Notes under the pieces: model-generated
Told to the model about the DNA's origin: nothing
Databases searched by the model: none
The model's input: the letters and a program-made list of their open reading frames with translations, nothing else
Source of the DNA: a virus
Direction: 5' to 3' (one strand)
DNA: 58,945 nucleotides
Virus record (IMG/VR): IMGVR_UViG_3300043446_001634
Span: 1 to 58,945 of that record
Made by a program: the position numbers and the translations under genes
Part shown: piece after piece, positions 7,979-15,957 of the stretch
How the letters are laid out: every line of letters begins with the position of its first letter
Numbering within the stretch: position 1 is the stretch's first letter

Positions 7979-8719
7979 TCAGTCGTCCAGTTCTTCCTTG
8001 GCGATATCAAGGAGTGTCTTGTATTCTGGAATTTGAATGATGGAAGCATCATACGCCTTTTTGCGTAGACGCTTAAGGTCGTCTTCGTCAAGAGGCTCTA
8101 CGCTGTAGTCCTCTAGATCCCGATCCCTCAACATTTGATGGTTTGTTGATGAGCGAGCACCCTTACCACTACGAGAGATAGCCCAGTAGTGCTTTGTGAG
8201 AGGCCCTTGACGTGGATCGACAGAGAAGTTCTTCAACTGGTCAATAACACGTGCGCCAACCTCGTATGACTTAATGAGTGGCTCTTCATGGTCAACGAGA
8301 AGCGCAACATTGAAGTTAAAGCGGCTGGATGGCCGGTTACCAGCATCGCAAAGAGGACAACCCTTTGACGAGAGGTCAGCAATGCAGGTGAAAGACTTTT
8401 GTCCGGGTCGCTCAATCCAATGTTGGCGAAGGACGGCGTATGGCTCGTCTTCCAAAAACTTAACGATGACAGGATCGTCACCAACCTTAAGACGCTGTGC
8501 AAAAGAGGAATCAGAAGAGACTACAGATTCAACGGCACCCCAACCACGCTTAATGGTGCGTGGAGACGGGGGTGTATCGTCATCGTCGTCATCTACAACT
8601 TTGCTCTTTGTCTTTAGAGTTCCTACATCTTCTTGCTCGTCCGAATTATCTTCGGAGTACTTCTTTGCAGTTGCCCTGCGTACGGGCATTTCATCTTCGT
8701 CGTCGTCGTATCGTCCCAT
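7979..8719 (-). CDS. Single-stranded DNA-binding protein (gp32-like)
   Basis: The 246-aa protein has a long acidic N-terminus with Asp runs, a core containing IVKFLEDEPYAVLRQHW, and a zinc-type segment CIADLSSKGCPLCDAGNRPSSRF, then FNVALLVD strands. This Cys pattern within an OB-like core resembles the gp32-type ssDNA-binding proteins of many large phages. It would coat ssDNA at the fork and coordinate polymerase and helicase. It lies between polymerase and a MerR-like gene on the same operon, with AAAGGGAT before the ATG. Unlike T4 gp32, extended acidity is seen at both ends (C-term IAKEELDD). Confidence 0.72.
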   Translation of the reverse strand: MGRYDDDEDEMPVRRATAKKYSEDNSDEQEDVGTLKTKSKVVDDDDDDTPPSPRTIKRGWGAVESVVSSDSSFAQRLKVGDDPVIVKFLEDEPYAVLRQHWIERPGQKSFTCIADLSSKGCPLCDAGNRPSSRFNFNVALLVDHEEPLIKSYEVGARVIDQLKNFSVDPRQGPLTKHYWAISRSGKGARSSTNHQMLRDRDLEDYSVEPLDEDDLKRLRKKAYDASIIQIPEYKTLLDIAKEELDD

Positions 8720-8743
8720 GATTATCCCTTTGTGTGTGTGTTG

Positions 8744-9181
8744 TTACTTTGTTGGCCAGTTGTTTTTGATGTGTTGTCTGAAACCATCCCAGTCACTGTG
8801 GGCTGGGTCATCTATCTTAAAGGATTCTGCCGCTGCAATCAAGAGTTCTAACTGTGCGACACTGTATAAACGGCGACCTTTGCTTGGTTTACCGGGAATC
8901 TGTTCTCCTGACGGAGCAGGAGTTCTGTAGGTTGCTTTAGGTATCCAACCTTGTGATTCCCACATTCGGATCGTTATCGCCTTGCGTCCCAATGCCTTCG
9001 CTAACTGTCCCACAGTGAACAACTCAATGTCAAGACCTGCTATGCGATACGTTTTTGGTTTTGCACCATTGAACAGATCTATGGCTGGTTTTTGTTTGTT
9101 GTTAACATTTCTGTTTTTAGGAGGAGTATTACCGGGCCAGTCGGGAAGATCTCCCAGCAATTCCATAGGGTCACGACTCAT
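8744..9181 (-). CDS. MerR-like helix-turn-helix DNA-binding protein
   Basis: Residues about 54-110 of the 145-aa protein form a MerR-type HTH: FTVGQLAKALGRKAITIRMW followed by ESQGWIPKATYRTP and a RRLYSVAQLELL helix. No C-terminal effector domain is present. Proteins of this shape occur in phage replication operons and may regulate early genes or act as DNA-binding accessory factors. It overlaps the upstream gene by 11 bases. The Arg/Pro-rich N-terminus looks disordered. Confidence 0.72.
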   Translation of the reverse strand: MSRDPMELLGDLPDWPGNTPPKNRNVNNKQKPAIDLFNGAKPKTYRIAGLDIELFTVGQLAKALGRKAITIRMWESQGWIPKATYRTPAPSGEQIPGKPSKGRRLYSVAQLELLIAAAESFKIDDPAHSDWDGFRQHIKNNWPTK

Positions 9182-9605
9182 CTATGTATGCCTTCTTTTC
9201 AACAACCTTAAATGCCCACGTTACTTTTTCTTTATTAAAAGATTCAATGATAGGAGAGGCTTCTCTGTGCTCCCAAGCGTAAGCAAGCAGTTTATCTTCA
9301 TCGACTACTTCTTTGAAGATCACGCGTTTTACATCATTAAAAATACCTTCTGACTTTGCCCACTGTTCCGCTGACTCTTCATCAAAGGATAGGGAGGAAC
9401 GCCTTTCCTTTTTCAACTGCCTATTTCCTGCCGGGAGCCAGAGGTTTCCTTTTTCATCTGGTTGTCCCTGCTCATCGACAAGTCGTGTAAGAGCCTCTTT
9501 TAACTCATTCAGCCTAGTTGTAACCTTGTCCAACATAGATTTGGTATTTACATACTCTTCTGAGAGTCGCTCTATATCTTCTTTTGTGTACATGTTATGC
9601 CTCAT
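9171..9605 (-). CDS. Hypothetical coiled-coil protein
   Basis: The 144-aa product starts MRHNMYTKEDIERLSEEYVN and has a heptad-like helical N-terminal half (LDKVTTRLNELKEALTRLVDEQG), a short strand region, then VKRVIFKEVVDEDKLL and a C-terminal helix. The arrangement of a coiled coil plus small domain is reminiscent of Gam/gp157-type nuclease-inhibitor proteins, but I cannot confirm it. ATGA overlap couples it to the helicase gene. Which of the two early ATGs is used (9605 or 9593) is not certain. Confidence 0.58.
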   Translation of the reverse strand: MRHNMYTKEDIERLSEEYVNTKSMLDKVTTRLNELKEALTRLVDEQGQPDEKGNLWLPAGNRQLKKERRSSLSFDEESAEQWAKSEGIFNDVKRVIFKEVVDEDKLLAYAWEHREASPIIESFNKEKVTWAFKVVEKKAYIDES

Positions 9606-11155
9606 ATATTTGAAGAACGTAAAAAGGACGATAAGGTACTTAAGGTGATATCCATACCCCCACGTATGTCATGATGTTTACCATCAACAAACGCTTCATT
9701 TACAGATCGTTTATGTTGAAGCATGTCATATTGTCTTTCTTCAATACTTCCTTGCATCACAAACGTTGCAATAGTTACGTGTTCAAAGGTGGATGACAAT
9801 CTGATAATCCTTGCTTCTCGTTGTTCTAGTTTGCCACTAGACCAAGGTAAGTCGTAAGATATTAAATAGTTTGCCATAGGTAGATCAACACCGTAACCAC
9901 CGGCATCTGATGACAAAAACACTCTAACATGATCGTCTGTAGAAAACTTCTGTTTTGCCACATCTTTTTCATCTGAAGACATATCTCCAGTGAACTTTAC
10001 GCATTGTGTTAGTTTGTTAAGACGTTGTTCTATGATGTCTAGATTCTTTTTAAAGAAAGAAAACAATACAACTTTATTATTTGGTTCTTCTGAAAGAATC
10101 TGTTCTACGTAATCAACCACTGCATCAAGTTTTGGGGTCGCTGTAGTAGTAACCATGCCCTTTTGAACAATTGAATGAGCATAAACACTGCCCGCTTTTG
10201 ATCCTGTTTCTTCTAATTGTTTTGCAGAAACTCTGATGAGGTCTGGATTGTCACAGAGCATGCGGAGCACGGTAAGGCGGGACATTATTTCCCCTTGAGC
10301 CTCATTTGAGGATGGGTCGTTGTAGTGCTTCCATAAATTAAAGCCTGCACCGTGTTTAGATACTGCTTGCTGCAATTGGTGAAGAAGGTCAGAGGATATA
10401 GAACGGTATAAAGCAGCACCTTGTATATCAAAAGGAACCGGTATCACTTGATGAATAATCTTTGGAAGTTGATCGGCAATCTCTTCTCTTGTTTTTCGTA
10501 TAAGACATTCCGTCAATGATTTATGTAATACGTTAAGATTTTTATACCGGGTGGGCCTGCCAAAGTGATCACGAACTATAAAGGTGCGATCAAACTCTCT
10601 GAAATTTCCCAGAACAGATGGGTCTACAAACTCCATAATACTAAACAACTCTTCAGGTTTATTCTCAATGGGTTGTCCAGTTAGTGCAAAACGATAGGGA
10701 ACTGGTTTAGATAACTTTTTAAGAAACCTAGATCTCTTGCTTGAGCGAGATTTTAATAAGGTTGCTTCATCAATGACCAAGGATTGCCATGTGTAGTGCT
10801 TTAGTTTTAACACGTCGCGCATCAAAGATTCTGGATTTACGATTATGTATTTTGTTGAGATGGAAGTTTTCCATAAACGATCTCTAACAGACGGACTGCC
10901 ATCTATAACAATTACATTAGAATCTGTAAACTTTTCTATTTCCCGTTTCCACTGATACTTCAACGCCGCTGGAACAACCACTAAACAGCGGTCTACTTCA
11001 CCTTGTTGAAAAAGTGTCTCAACAGCAGCAAGCGTTGTAACAGTCTTACCCCCACCCATAGTAATACCAAGAAGCATGGTGCCACGATCCACCATCTTGT
11101 CCACAGCCTCTTGTTGATACGGATATAGGGTTCCTTTAAACACTAGGACACCCAA
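9602..11155 (-). CDS. SNF2-type (SF2) DNA helicase / translocase
   Basis: The 517-aa protein has motif I GGGKT at residues 34-38, motif II DEAT at 129-132, LTGQPIENK (motif III), and a C-terminal helicase domain with KVVLFSFF and the motif VI-like QREARIIRLSS. This order is that of SNF2/RapA-family SF2 ATPases, which translocate on dsDNA or remodel bound proteins and branched DNA. T4 UvsW offers a functional parallel. Sited between primase and the coiled-coil gene, it probably assists replication restart or recombination. It overlaps the primase gene by 13 bases. Confidence 0.88.
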   Translation of the reverse strand: MGVLVFKGTLYPYQQEAVDKMVDRGTMLLGITMGGGKTVTTLAAVETLFQQGEVDRCLVVVPAALKYQWKREIEKFTDSNVIVIDGSPSVRDRLWKTSISTKYIIVNPESLMRDVLKLKHYTWQSLVIDEATLLKSRSSKRSRFLKKLSKPVPYRFALTGQPIENKPEELFSIMEFVDPSVLGNFREFDRTFIVRDHFGRPTRYKNLNVLHKSLTECLIRKTREEIADQLPKIIHQVIPVPFDIQGAALYRSISSDLLHQLQQAVSKHGAGFNLWKHYNDPSSNEAQGEIMSRLTVLRMLCDNPDLIRVSAKQLEETGSKAGSVYAHSIVQKGMVTTTATPKLDAVVDYVEQILSEEPNNKVVLFSFFKKNLDIIEQRLNKLTQCVKFTGDMSSDEKDVAKQKFSTDDHVRVFLSSDAGGYGVDLPMANYLISYDLPWSSGKLEQREARIIRLSSTFEHVTIATFVMQGSIEERQYDMLQHKRSVNEAFVDGKHHDIRGGMDITLSTLSSFLRSSNI

Positions 11156-12063
11156 GGAGGCAACACTGTAGCGGTTTTTAAACCCTGCTCAATCTCGTCG
11201 TCGGTCATGTCCCCGATGTCTTTCGCATCAGTAGACGAGTAATTCCACCAGCGTGTACCGCGACGAGGAGTTCCAAGGTTTTTCATGATTCTCTTACTGG
11301 CTTCCTTACCGGCCTTATCATTATCCATTGCAATAATGATACTGTCAGCGATGGCCGTTAGCAATCTCAATTGCTGAGTGCTGACTTGTGCTCCAAAGGA
11401 TGCCAGTGCTTGTGGTTTATCAAAAACACCAGCAAAGCGTATAACGTCCAAAGGAGACTCAACAAGTATGGCAGTTTTACTGCGGAATCTTTCAATGCCA
11501 AATAACGTTGTACTCTTTTCTACTCCTATTGGGTAGTTTCTTACATGTCCGACTTTCTTTTCTTGCCAGCCACGGAGTATCCCTGTTGTGTCAAAAATGG
11601 GTATCGCCCATGATTTGTTCTGGGAATTCCATCTAACTCCATAAGAAAAAACAATATCAGGGTCTAATCCCCTCATATAACATTTCTTATCAGACACTCG
11701 GCTAAAAGAAAAGAACTGGGTTGGATCGAACTGGTGTTCTATTTCCTGTTGTTTAGGAGATAACAAACGATTTAAACCGTGAGTTACAAGCATCTTTTGA
11801 ACACCAAAGGTATCAACAGAACCATTAGATAGTTCATTGATCAGCATGGACAATGTACCTCTTGCTCCACAAGAGAAACAAAGCCACAGACCTGATTCGG
11901 CGTTCATACTCCACGATGGGTTGGAGTCTTCATGTCCAGTAACTCTGCGGTGAACTGGGCATTTACCGGTGATTTCACGATCACCGGCCCTCTTTACAGC
12001 AACACCTAGATCTAATAAAACCGCTAGTAAATCAGTCGAATGATGGATTGACATCGTAGTCAT
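11143..12063 (-). CDS. DNA primase (CHC2 zinc finger and TOPRIM)
   Basis: The protein has a zinc-binding domain (CPVH near residue 35 and CFSC near residue 62) and a TOPRIM domain with ILVESPLDVIRFAG and IIIAMDNDKAGKEAS (Glu and DxD metal ligands). About 306 aa, shorter than bacterial DnaG and lacking the C-terminal helicase-interaction region. It would make RNA primers on the lagging strand with the DnaB-type helicase encoded just upstream. ATGs lie at 12069, 12063 and 12054; GAAGAGG is best spaced for 12063. The gene overlaps the helicase 3' end by about 32 bases. Confidence 0.88.
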   Translation of the reverse strand: MTTMSIHHSTDLLAVLLDLGVAVKRAGDREITGKCPVHRRVTGHEDSNPSWSMNAESGLWLCFSCGARGTLSMLINELSNGSVDTFGVQKMLVTHGLNRLLSPKQQEIEHQFDPTQFFSFSRVSDKKCYMRGLDPDIVFSYGVRWNSQNKSWAIPIFDTTGILRGWQEKKVGHVRNYPIGVEKSTTLFGIERFRSKTAILVESPLDVIRFAGVFDKPQALASFGAQVSTQQLRLLTAIADSIIIAMDNDKAGKEASKRIMKNLGTPRRGTRWWNYSSTDAKDIGDMTDDEIEQGLKTATVLPPWVS

Positions 12064-13285
12064 CACCATCTACCTCTTCAAATTCCATAGTGTTCCAGTC
12101 CCACTTGATGTGTACGACACCTGTTGGGGCTGAACGAGCAATGACTACTCGGATAATTGCTTGATCATCTAGATCTGGGTTTCTCTCAACGCCAAGAACG
12201 AGGTCTGCGTCCTGAGCAAAAGATGACGAGTAGCCAATCGCATCAGCAGTTACTGCACGTGTTTTCTTATTATTAAGTTTCCAACCTAATACTTGTGTGG
12301 TAGCAACTACTGGAATGTCAAACCTCTGGGCCAACCGCTTTAGCGACCGGGTGATGTTGGTAAGAGCCTGTGGTGATCCCTTTGGTTCTCCTTCTTCATC
12401 ATCCATGAGGTATACACCATCAACAATGAGCAGATCAGGTTGGTATTCTTGCACCTTACTGGCCAAGGCACTAACAGTAGTTAGTGATGCCGTGTCTTCT
12501 GAAAAGACGAATGGTTGCATGTTCTTGCGTAGGGACAATGCCTTTCGTATCTTTTTCATATCTATGTCTGTGAGATCACCACTCAGGATCCGGGTATAGG
12601 GAACCTTAGAGATGAATGAGTCGTAACGAGCCTCTTGCTCTTCGATGCTCATCTCAAAAGAAACAAACAAAGGACGCTTTCCATGTGTGTGGGCTGAGTT
12701 ACCTATGATCAAAGCGAATAGAGACTTGCCTCGTTTAGGTTCTCCTACGAACACAATAAACTGTTGTGGGCGTAGACCATGAGTGATCCTATCAAGACCA
12801 TGAAACCCAGTGGGAATACCACGCAAGGCATTGGGTGTTGCCCGTAACTCATCATACCTGATGAGTCTATTTTCCCAGTTTTGAATGATGTCGATGTCAC
12901 GTAAGCGTGCTGACTCTACTGCTGTTTTTTGTAAGCCAGTAGTTAGTGTGGTTAAAGCACTATCAAGATCATCATTGTTGAGTTCAGGAATTGCTTCAGC
13001 AAGGGTGTCCATAAGGACACGCTTTTTGTAGTTGTTGAATATTTCATCAATAAGACGGGTAAATGGTTCGTCGGAAGCATCCTCTAAGTCAATGTCTCCA
13101 AACTCTTGTGAAAAGACACGTTCCGTAGGAACAGAACCATGTTCTCTGTAGAAGTCAAGTAACCAAGTCCATACCTTTGGCCATTCCCCACTGAGATGGT
13201 CTGGTTTTAATCCAGAACGTACGGCTACTTGTATGTCTTTGTCATGTACGATTTTTGATATAAGAAGAAGTTCACTGGATGCCAT
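12032..13285 (-). CDS. Replicative DNA helicase (DnaB-like)
   Basis: The 417-aa product has a helical N-terminal domain and a RecA-like hexameric helicase domain with Walker A GEPKRGKS at about residues 181-188, Walker B LLIVDGVYLM, and a PVVATTQVLGWK strand. It should unwind DNA 5'-3' at the fork. I use the ATG at 13285, overlapping the TAA of the upstream gene (TAATG) and preceded by GGGGA; an extra TTG-started extension to 13297 is less likely. Loader and initiator genes lie upstream in the same operon. Confidence 0.88.
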   Translation of the reverse strand: MASSELLLISKIVHDKDIQVAVRSGLKPDHLSGEWPKVWTWLLDFYREHGSVPTERVFSQEFGDIDLEDASDEPFTRLIDEIFNNYKKRVLMDTLAEAIPELNNDDLDSALTTLTTGLQKTAVESARLRDIDIIQNWENRLIRYDELRATPNALRGIPTGFHGLDRITHGLRPQQFIVFVGEPKRGKSLFALIIGNSAHTHGKRPLFVSFEMSIEEQEARYDSFISKVPYTRILSGDLTDIDMKKIRKALSLRKNMQPFVFSEDTASLTTVSALASKVQEYQPDLLIVDGVYLMDDEEGEPKGSPQALTNITRSLKRLAQRFDIPVVATTQVLGWKLNNKKTRAVTADAIGYSSSFAQDADLVLGVERNPDLDDQAIIRVVIARSAPTGVVHIKWDWNTMEFEEVDGDDYDVNPSFD

Positions 13286-13710
13286 TAGATTCCCCAAGAC
13301 GTTAGCGGATCTACGGCAGTCGCACGTATTCCAAACATTTGTGCCAATTCTGTTGTTGGTACGTAAATAGTATGAAAACTAAAGTTGTAGCGGTACGCCT
13401 CTACTGCTTCAGCAAGACTATCAAAAGCGTATACCGGACAAGACACCCCACGACGGGTAAGCCATCTATAAACATCATCTTCCATGTGTGTTCCAAGAGT
13501 TGTGAACACAGCAGTAGTGATATCTAAACGGTTTGTTTGATCAATGAGAGTCTTTAGAGGAAGTTCATGAGCAACCCAACCTTTTAGGGTTGTGATGTCA
13601 TCATTGGGACGGAACTTAAAAACCCTGCGCTTTGTTGGTGATGCAATAAGACCTTCAAATAAACAGGCACGTTCTGGACGCTCATAGATTGCTATGTCTC
13701 CACGTTCCAT
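13285..13710 (-). CDS. Hypothetical protein in replication operon
   Basis: The 141-aa product starts MERGDIAIYERPERACLF and alternates strands and helices: FKFRPNDDITTLKGWVAHELPL, then DITTAVFTTLGTHMEDDVYRWLTRRG and CPVYAFDSLAEAVEAY. This alpha/beta pattern suggests a compact Rossmann-like or HAD-like fold, but no catalytic motif is clear. AGGAT precedes the ATG; the ORF can be extended by one TTG codon. It lies between loader and helicase, so a replication accessory role is likely. Confidence 0.62.
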   Translation of the reverse strand: MERGDIAIYERPERACLFEGLIASPTKRRVFKFRPNDDITTLKGWVAHELPLKTLIDQTNRLDITTAVFTTLGTHMEDDVYRWLTRRGVSCPVYAFDSLAEAVEAYRYNFSFHTIYVPTTELAQMFGIRATAVDPLTSWGI

Positions 13711-13714
13711 CAAG

Positions 13715-14299
13715 TCATCCTATCTTTATTATGGACATCTCATTAATACAACCGCTGACACGCTCACCGTATCGGCGTATGAAGTCAGTCACACCTATGG
13801 TAGTGGTTATGATCGTAGAACGCATGTCCTCGTCACGTTTGCGTATGAGGCTTCCAATCTCATGAACTGAGAAGTCAGTTTCTCTTTCATTGCCAACGCC
13901 ATCCAACAGCAAAACACTGTAGACACCACGGATGTATTTCAGAAGATGTGGGGAAGAATACATCTCTGGAAGAGAACCATCTCCCTCAAAAGAATCTTTG
14001 AGCATCTCAATGTACGTCTCGCTGCTCACGAAGCGTCCTGAGAGGTGGTGTGTACTTACCAATTGTTTTATAGCGCACTGGGCAATGGCGGTCTTTCCTG
14101 AACCGCTTGGACCGTGTAGGTACAAAGACTTTCCGTACTCGTAGGTCTTTACCCAATTGGCAACAGTCCTAGGTAACTCAATTTGTTGAGAACTCCATTT
14201 CTTTGGAATTCTTAAGTGAAAGAGTCGTTCTTCTGTTGAACGATTGTTCCACCACCGCTCTGATTTCCAATCAGTCGGAACCGGGAATTGCTGGGCCAT
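13715..14299 (-). CDS. AAA+ ATPase, DnaC-like helicase loader
   Basis: The 194-aa protein has Walker A GPSGSGKT near residues 63-70, Walker B VLLLDGVG near 130-137, and a sensor-type TIITTTIG segment, as in DnaC/DnaI/IstB loaders. These load DnaB rings onto origin DNA under direction of an initiator. The gene sits between the winged-helix initiator and DnaB-like genes, the classical order for such modules. Its start overlaps the preceding small acidic ORF by 29 bases. Confidence 0.85.
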   Translation of the reverse strand: MAQQFPVPTDWKSERWWNNRSTEERLFHLRIPKKWSSQQIELPRTVANWVKTYEYGKSLYLHGPSGSGKTAIAQCAIKQLVSTHHLSGRFVSSETYIEMLKDSFEGDGSLPEMYSSPHLLKYIRGVYSVLLLDGVGNERETDFSVHEIGSLIRKRDEDMRSTIITTTIGVTDFIRRYGERVSGCINEMSIIKIG

Positions 14300-14570
14300 C
14301 TAATTCCTCATTGTGGTACTCGTTGTTTATGATTTCCCAAAACTGAAGATCTTCTTCTATGAAGTCTTCATCATCAATATTGTCCATGAGACAAACTGCA
14401 TCAATGGTTGTAATCGCAATTGTTGAATCATCTGCGTCTGCCAAGAAAGGCATCTTCTCCACGAGGTATTCCTCAAAATCCTCTGGTTTTTCAAAGTTAG
14501 CAGTTAACCACTCAACAAATATAAGAAGTTCGTCAAGGTTGGAGAACTGGTATCCGATGTTGTCAAACAT
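14271..14570 (-). CDS. Hypothetical acidic protein (99 aa)
   Basis: Start chosen at ATG 14568-14570, six bases after GGAGGAC; the frame is open upstream but that part lies inside the initiator gene. The product MFDNIGYQFSNLDELLIFVEW is highly acidic (DDEDFIEEDLQFWEII). No known domain. Its acidic surface and placement between initiator and loader could suit a small adaptor or inhibitor, but that is speculation. Confidence 0.65.
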   Translation of the reverse strand: MFDNIGYQFSNLDELLIFVEWLTANFEKPEDFEEYLVEKMPFLADADDSTIAITTIDAVCLMDNIDDEDFIEEDLQFWEIINNEYHNEELDGPAIPGSD

Positions 14571-15768
14571 GCATAGTCCTCCGGTATTGATAGATCGCTG
14601 ACACAATAGTACCAGCAGATTCTCGTACGTTCCCAGTCAAGAGGTCTTTCGGAAGAGAAAGGTATGACAAAGTACTAGTAAGTGATTCAATGTCATGAGT
14701 TTCCTTGCCAAGTTGTGTTTTGACAAGTGCATCCAGAGCACTTAGGTCGTTCAAGAATTCTTGATTCTTGAAATCTCCTGCCCATTTGTAAATGATACCA
14801 ACCACTAATTCCGGGTATCTGTACAGTGATTCTAGGCACCGTGTGGTTACTCCTGTACGGAGGTACGAGTCTTGCACAATGTCCCAAGGCATGTCTAGGG
14901 AACCACGATCAAAGTCTGACAGCAAAAGCATAATTACTGGATCCTCGGTTGTAACCGAAGCGTTGATCCGTTCGATCAATACCTTTTGGATCTTCTTTGA
15001 AGCAAATCCAAGGATTGGGTTTTCGTAGGATGCAAATCTACTGTCATTTAAAAAGTTGTCAATCATTTTCTGAATAGTGTTTGCTGCCAAACCAGACTTC
15101 AATAGTGTCTTGAACGTTCTACGTAGGATACCAACGTCTGTGGGTGGGTAAACCCGCATGACATTGGATCTGTGATGTATGAATTGATTGGTAAGATCGT
15201 TAATCACTGTGTTTGAGATCTTGGAAACAGTTTTTGTTGATTCTGGATCACTACCAATGATCATGTTTGGACCAACTTTCTGGCTGTCCCCAGCCTTCTT
15301 AATACTCTTATTTTTAATACTAGTACTATATGTTTCTCTATGCAGTGACATTTCAGCAGGTAGATCTGTATTTTTGGGGGTGTTTATAGGGTCATGGGTG
15401 ACCCCATACTTTTGGGTGTCAGGTAGATCTATAGGGTCATGGGTGACCCCCTGTGGGGTCATGGGTGACCCCATAAACTTGTATTGGATGTGGTACTGGT
15501 TGACATTTTTTCCACCACTTCTTGTTACTTTAACAACACCTTCCTGTTCAAGCCAATGCAACATTCTCTTCGTCGTTTCACACGACAAATTAGTATGTTC
15601 TGCAATTTGTTGAACAGTAGCGGTGGTTACTTTCGTTCTGATATTCATCAGATCCACTAGAGTACAGAGTATTTCTAATGCTGCACCTTTTTTTGCTTTC
15701 GCAATGCGGATGCGTGCCCATCGCGGTATCGCCAAAAAGGGGCCGTCAAACATGGGTGTGCTTTTCAT
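14563..15768 (-). CDS. Winged-helix replication initiator
   Basis: The 401-aa product (ATG at 15766-15768) has an N-terminal winged-helix domain: ALEILCTLVDLM, then VTTATVQQIAEHTNLSCETT and a KRMLHWLEQEGVVKVTRSGG wing. A low-complexity linker with repeated GVTHDPI follows, then a helical C-terminal domain. This architecture matches phage replication organisers (lambda O, DnaD-like). The linker-coding DNA holds three palindromic iterons, so the protein probably binds within its own gene, as lambda O does. It precedes loader and helicase genes. The start is set by an ATGA overlap with a 17-aa ORF; a TTG start at 15792 is possible. Confidence 0.78.
   Translation of the reverse strand: MKSTPMFDGPFLAIPRWARIRIAKAKKGAALEILCTLVDLMNIRTKVTTATVQQIAEHTNLSCETTKRMLHWLEQEGVVKVTRSGGKNVNQYHIQYKFMGSPMTPQGVTHDPIDLPDTQKYGVTHDPINTPKNTDLPAEMSLHRETYSTSIKNKSIKKAGDSQKVGPNMIIGSDPESTKTVSKISNTVINDLTNQFIHHRSNVMRVYPPTDVGILRRTFKTLLKSGLAANTIQKMIDNFLNDSRFASYENPILGFASKKIQKVLIERINASVTTEDPVIMLLLSDFDRGSLDMPWDIVQDSYLRTGVTTRCLESLYRYPELVVGIIYKWAGDFKNQEFLNDLSALDALVKTQLGKETHDIESLTSTLSYLSLPKDLLTGNVRESAGTIVSAIYQYRRTMHV
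15301..15472. other. Putative replication origin inside initiator gene
   Basis: Three near-identical 18-bp iterons lie at 15388-15405, 15433-15450 and 15455-15472. They are followed, 47 bases to the left, by an AT-rich block at 15301-15340 (32 of 40 bases are A or T, with AATACT repeated at 15301 and 15316), a candidate unwinding element. Lambda and related phages place iterons and an AT-rich element inside the initiator gene in the same way. The origin call is inference; the repeats and composition are seen directly. Confidence 0.68.
15388..15472. repeat. Three palindromic 18-bp iterons
   Basis: Copies 1 and 2 read AGGGTCATGGGTGACCCC and copy 3 reads GGGGTCATGGGTGACCCC. Copy 3 is a perfect inverted repeat (GGGGTCA / TGACCCC around TGGG). 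Copies 1 and 2 encode GVTHDPI in one frame, while copy 3 is read in another frame as GSPMTP, so identity is held at DNA rather than protein level. Start-to-start spacings are 45 and 22 bases. CAGGTAGATCT is also repeated at 15357 and 15420. Confidence 0.88.
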
Positions 15769-15818
15769 GGGAGCATCCACTGTACCGTACAAAAAGATCT
15801 TCCGTCTACCGTTGTCAT
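15765..15818 (-). CDS. Leader ORF 2 (17 aa) upstream of initiator
   Basis: MTTVDGRSFCTVQWMLP runs from ATG 15816-15818 to TGA 15765-15767. Its stop overlaps the initiator ATG (ATGA) and its start overlaps the stop of the 19-aa ORF (ATGA). GAAGG lies shortly before the ATG. The chain suggests translational coupling into the initiator gene. The peptide itself may have no function. Confidence 0.4.
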   Translation of the reverse strand: MTTVDGRSFCTVQWMLP

Positions 15819-15841
15819 AACCACCTTCGATCCTGTATTGT
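15812..15841 (+). promoter_or_regulatory. Candidate sigma70-type promoter for Dps operon
   Basis: TTGTCA (15812-15817) and TATTGT (15836-15841) are 18 bases apart on the plus strand. They would give a transcript through the leader hairpin into the Dps gene. The -10 match is only four of six, and no other strong plus-strand promoter was found in this divergent gap. Confidence 0.3.
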
Positions 15842-15874
15842 TTGAGAGTCGCTTCGTGGTGGTTGCGGCAACAT
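15815..15874 (-). CDS. Leader ORF 1 (19 aa) upstream of initiator
   Basis: MLPQPPRSDSQTIQDRRWL starts at ATG 15872-15874 with AAAGGA six bases upstream and ends at TGA 15815-15817, overlapping the next ATG. It is the first ORF of the minus-strand replication operon if transcription starts in the 15793-15957 divergent region. Confidence 0.4.
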   Translation of the reverse strand: MLPQPPRSDSQTIQDRRWL

Positions 15875-15894
15875 GGTTATCCTTTCGGCAAAGG

Positions 15895-15938
15895 GCCGGG
15901 TCAGGCGGTACAATAAGTACCATCAGACCCGGCTTTTT
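15895..15938 (+). terminator. Intrinsic terminator or attenuator in Dps leader
   Basis: GCCGGGTC (15895-15902) pairs with GACCCGGC (15926-15933), followed directly by TTTTT. The loop contains a second stem, GGTAC/GTACC (15907-15911 with 15917-15921). Only 19 bases separate the T-run from the Dps ATG, too few for a separate promoter, so the hairpin probably lies inside the Dps transcript leader and may attenuate it. Confidence 0.68.
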
Positions 15939-15957
15939 GTTGTTCTATAGGATGTTT

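Noticed and set aside
8274-8930. 218-aa plus-strand ORF
   Set aside because: Antisense to the SSB and MerR-like genes; serine and arginine runs reflect the complement of acidic codons.
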